Part shown: positions 63,331 through 64,000 of the stretch, piece after piece | Layout: every line of letters begins with the position of its first letter | How positions within the stretch are numbered: the stretch's first letter is position 1 | Assembly (NCBI RefSeq): GCF_904846315.1 | Contig: NZ_CAJHAF010000001.1 | Span: 1 to 64,000 of the forward strand | Length of the DNA stretch: 64,000 bases | Reading direction: 5' to 3' | Origin: Psychrobacter jeotgali | GTDB lineage: Bacteria; Pseudomonadota; Gammaproteobacteria; Pseudomonadales; Moraxellaceae | The notes under the pieces: model-generated | Told to the model about the DNA's origin: nothing | The model's database searches: none | What the model saw: only the letters and a program-made list of their open reading frames with translations | Program-made: the position numbers and the translations under genes

Positions 63331-64000
63331 ATGAATGATATTACGATGAATGATTTGATGGGATTGTTGCCTTACGCCTCAATAATTGCGGTAGTGATTA
63401 CGGTGTTACTGGTGATGATTGCCATTACGATTAACCGCTCACATTTTATAACCGGTACGATTACGGTAGTAGGTCTAAACGTTGGTCTGTTTACCTTGCT
63501 GGGACAGATAACAGGGATAATAGGTAGCGGCTCGAGCTTACCGCAGATTGAGCAGCTGTTTGTTATAGATAACTTTGCCAAATTCAACATGGTGATTATC
63601 TTTATCTGTGCTTTGGCTTGCTGTACGCTTTCTTATGCTTATCTAGCTAAGTTTAAAGATAATAAAGAAGAGCTATATCTGCTGATACTGCTATCGACCG
63701 TCGGTGCTTTACTGATGGTGAGCGCTCAGCATATGGCTTCGTTCTTTGTCAGCTTAGAGCTGATGTCGATACCTATTTATGGTCTGTTGTCTTACACTTA
63801 TTTGCGCAATCGCTCGCTGGAATCAGGACTCAAATACTTGGTGCTCTCAGCTACTGCTTCTGCCACTCTACTAATGGGTATGGCATTCGTATATGCGCAG
63901 GTAGGCTCATTAGGCTTTAAGTCAATTAGCCTGGTGTTGGTCAGTATGTTTGAGTCGCCGCTACTGATATTAGGCACGGCGCTGATGTTGTTTGGGATTA
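63331..64000 (+). CDS. nuoN: NADH-quinone oxidoreductase subunit N, 3' end outside window
   Basis: The first 223 residues of the last antiporter-like subunit, cut by the window end. The start MNDITMNDLMGLLPY follows the nuoM stop after 3 bases. Membrane segments and the motif ASFFVSLELMSIPIYGLLSY with its conserved Glu identify NuoN. A second in-frame ATG lies five codons later. Confidence 0.95.
   Translation, partial: MNDITMNDLMGLLPYASIIAVVITVLLVMIAITINRSHFITGTITVVGLNVGLFTLLGQITGIIGSGSSLPQIEQLFVIDNFAKFNMVIIFICALACCTLSYAYLAKFKDNKEELYLLILLSTVGALLMVSAQHMASFFVSLELMSIPIYGLLSYTYLRNRSLESGLKYLVLSATASATLLMGMAFVYAQVGSLGFKSISLVLVSMFESPLLILGTALMLFGI

Overview
This window looks like ordinary chromosome of a gammaproteobacterium of the Moraxellaceae, most likely Psychrobacter. 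I infer this from the 16S/23S sequence character, the moderately AT-rich base composition, the gene orders (dut-algC-argB, leuS-lptE-holA, ispB diverging from rplU-rpmA, a nuo operon with fused nuoCD) and the many acidic or Asn/Ser-rich protein extensions. No database search was possible, so the genus call is recollection-based.

Layout. 1-2.3 kb: the C-terminal end of a large type I-secreted adhesin (Calx-beta, VWA, RTX-type tail). 2.4-8.6 kb: a complete rRNA operon (three tandem promoters, 16S, tRNA-Ile, tRNA-Ala, 23S, 5S, terminator). 8.7-11 kb: an AT-rich orphan ORF with an HNH-like motif, an OsmC-like protein, a flavodoxin-like protein and a DUF938 methyltransferase. 11-18.2 kb: ppc, a secreted dienelactone hydrolase-like protein, an HPII-type catalase and an MBL-fold hydrolase. 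18.2-19 kb: two identical tRNA-Lys genes on the minus strand, set among repeated hairpins. 19.1-27.4 kb, minus strand: leuS-lptE-holA followed by macA-macB. 27.5-36.8 kb: an Spx/ArsC-like protein (+), then on the minus strand hemB, rep, mgtE, dut, a phosphomannomutase/phosphoglucomutase, argB and a small Trp-rich membrane protein. 37-43.6 kb: a tripartite RND efflux operon. 44.3-47.7 kb: ispB (-), then rplU-rpmA and lolA (+). 48.6 kb to the end: the nuo operon, nuoA to nuoN, cut by the window edge inside nuoN.

Functional themes. The contents are mainly core housekeeping: translation (rrn, tRNAs, leuS, rplU, rpmA), respiration (complex I), envelope biogenesis (lptE, lolA, ispB), central metabolism (ppc, hemB, argB), oxidative stress (catalase, OsmC) and export (MacAB, RND pump, adhesin). 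I see no prophage, IS element, CRISPR array or classical defence island.

The most unusual signal is non-coding. All four tRNA genes in the window (Ile, Ala, Lys, Lys) are preceded by the same two-part leader: an AT-rich hairpin with a TTTAA-containing loop, then a second hairpin with a fixed AGCAGTGCT core, ending in CTCA directly at the tRNA 5' end. The stems differ in sequence between copies but stay paired, which suggests a conserved RNA processing or regulatory element. Extra copies of the first hairpin lie near the tRNA-Lys pair. Other points worth checking are the HNH-like ORF, a large hairpin between macA and macB, and unusual tails on all three RND pump proteins and on several Nuo subunits.
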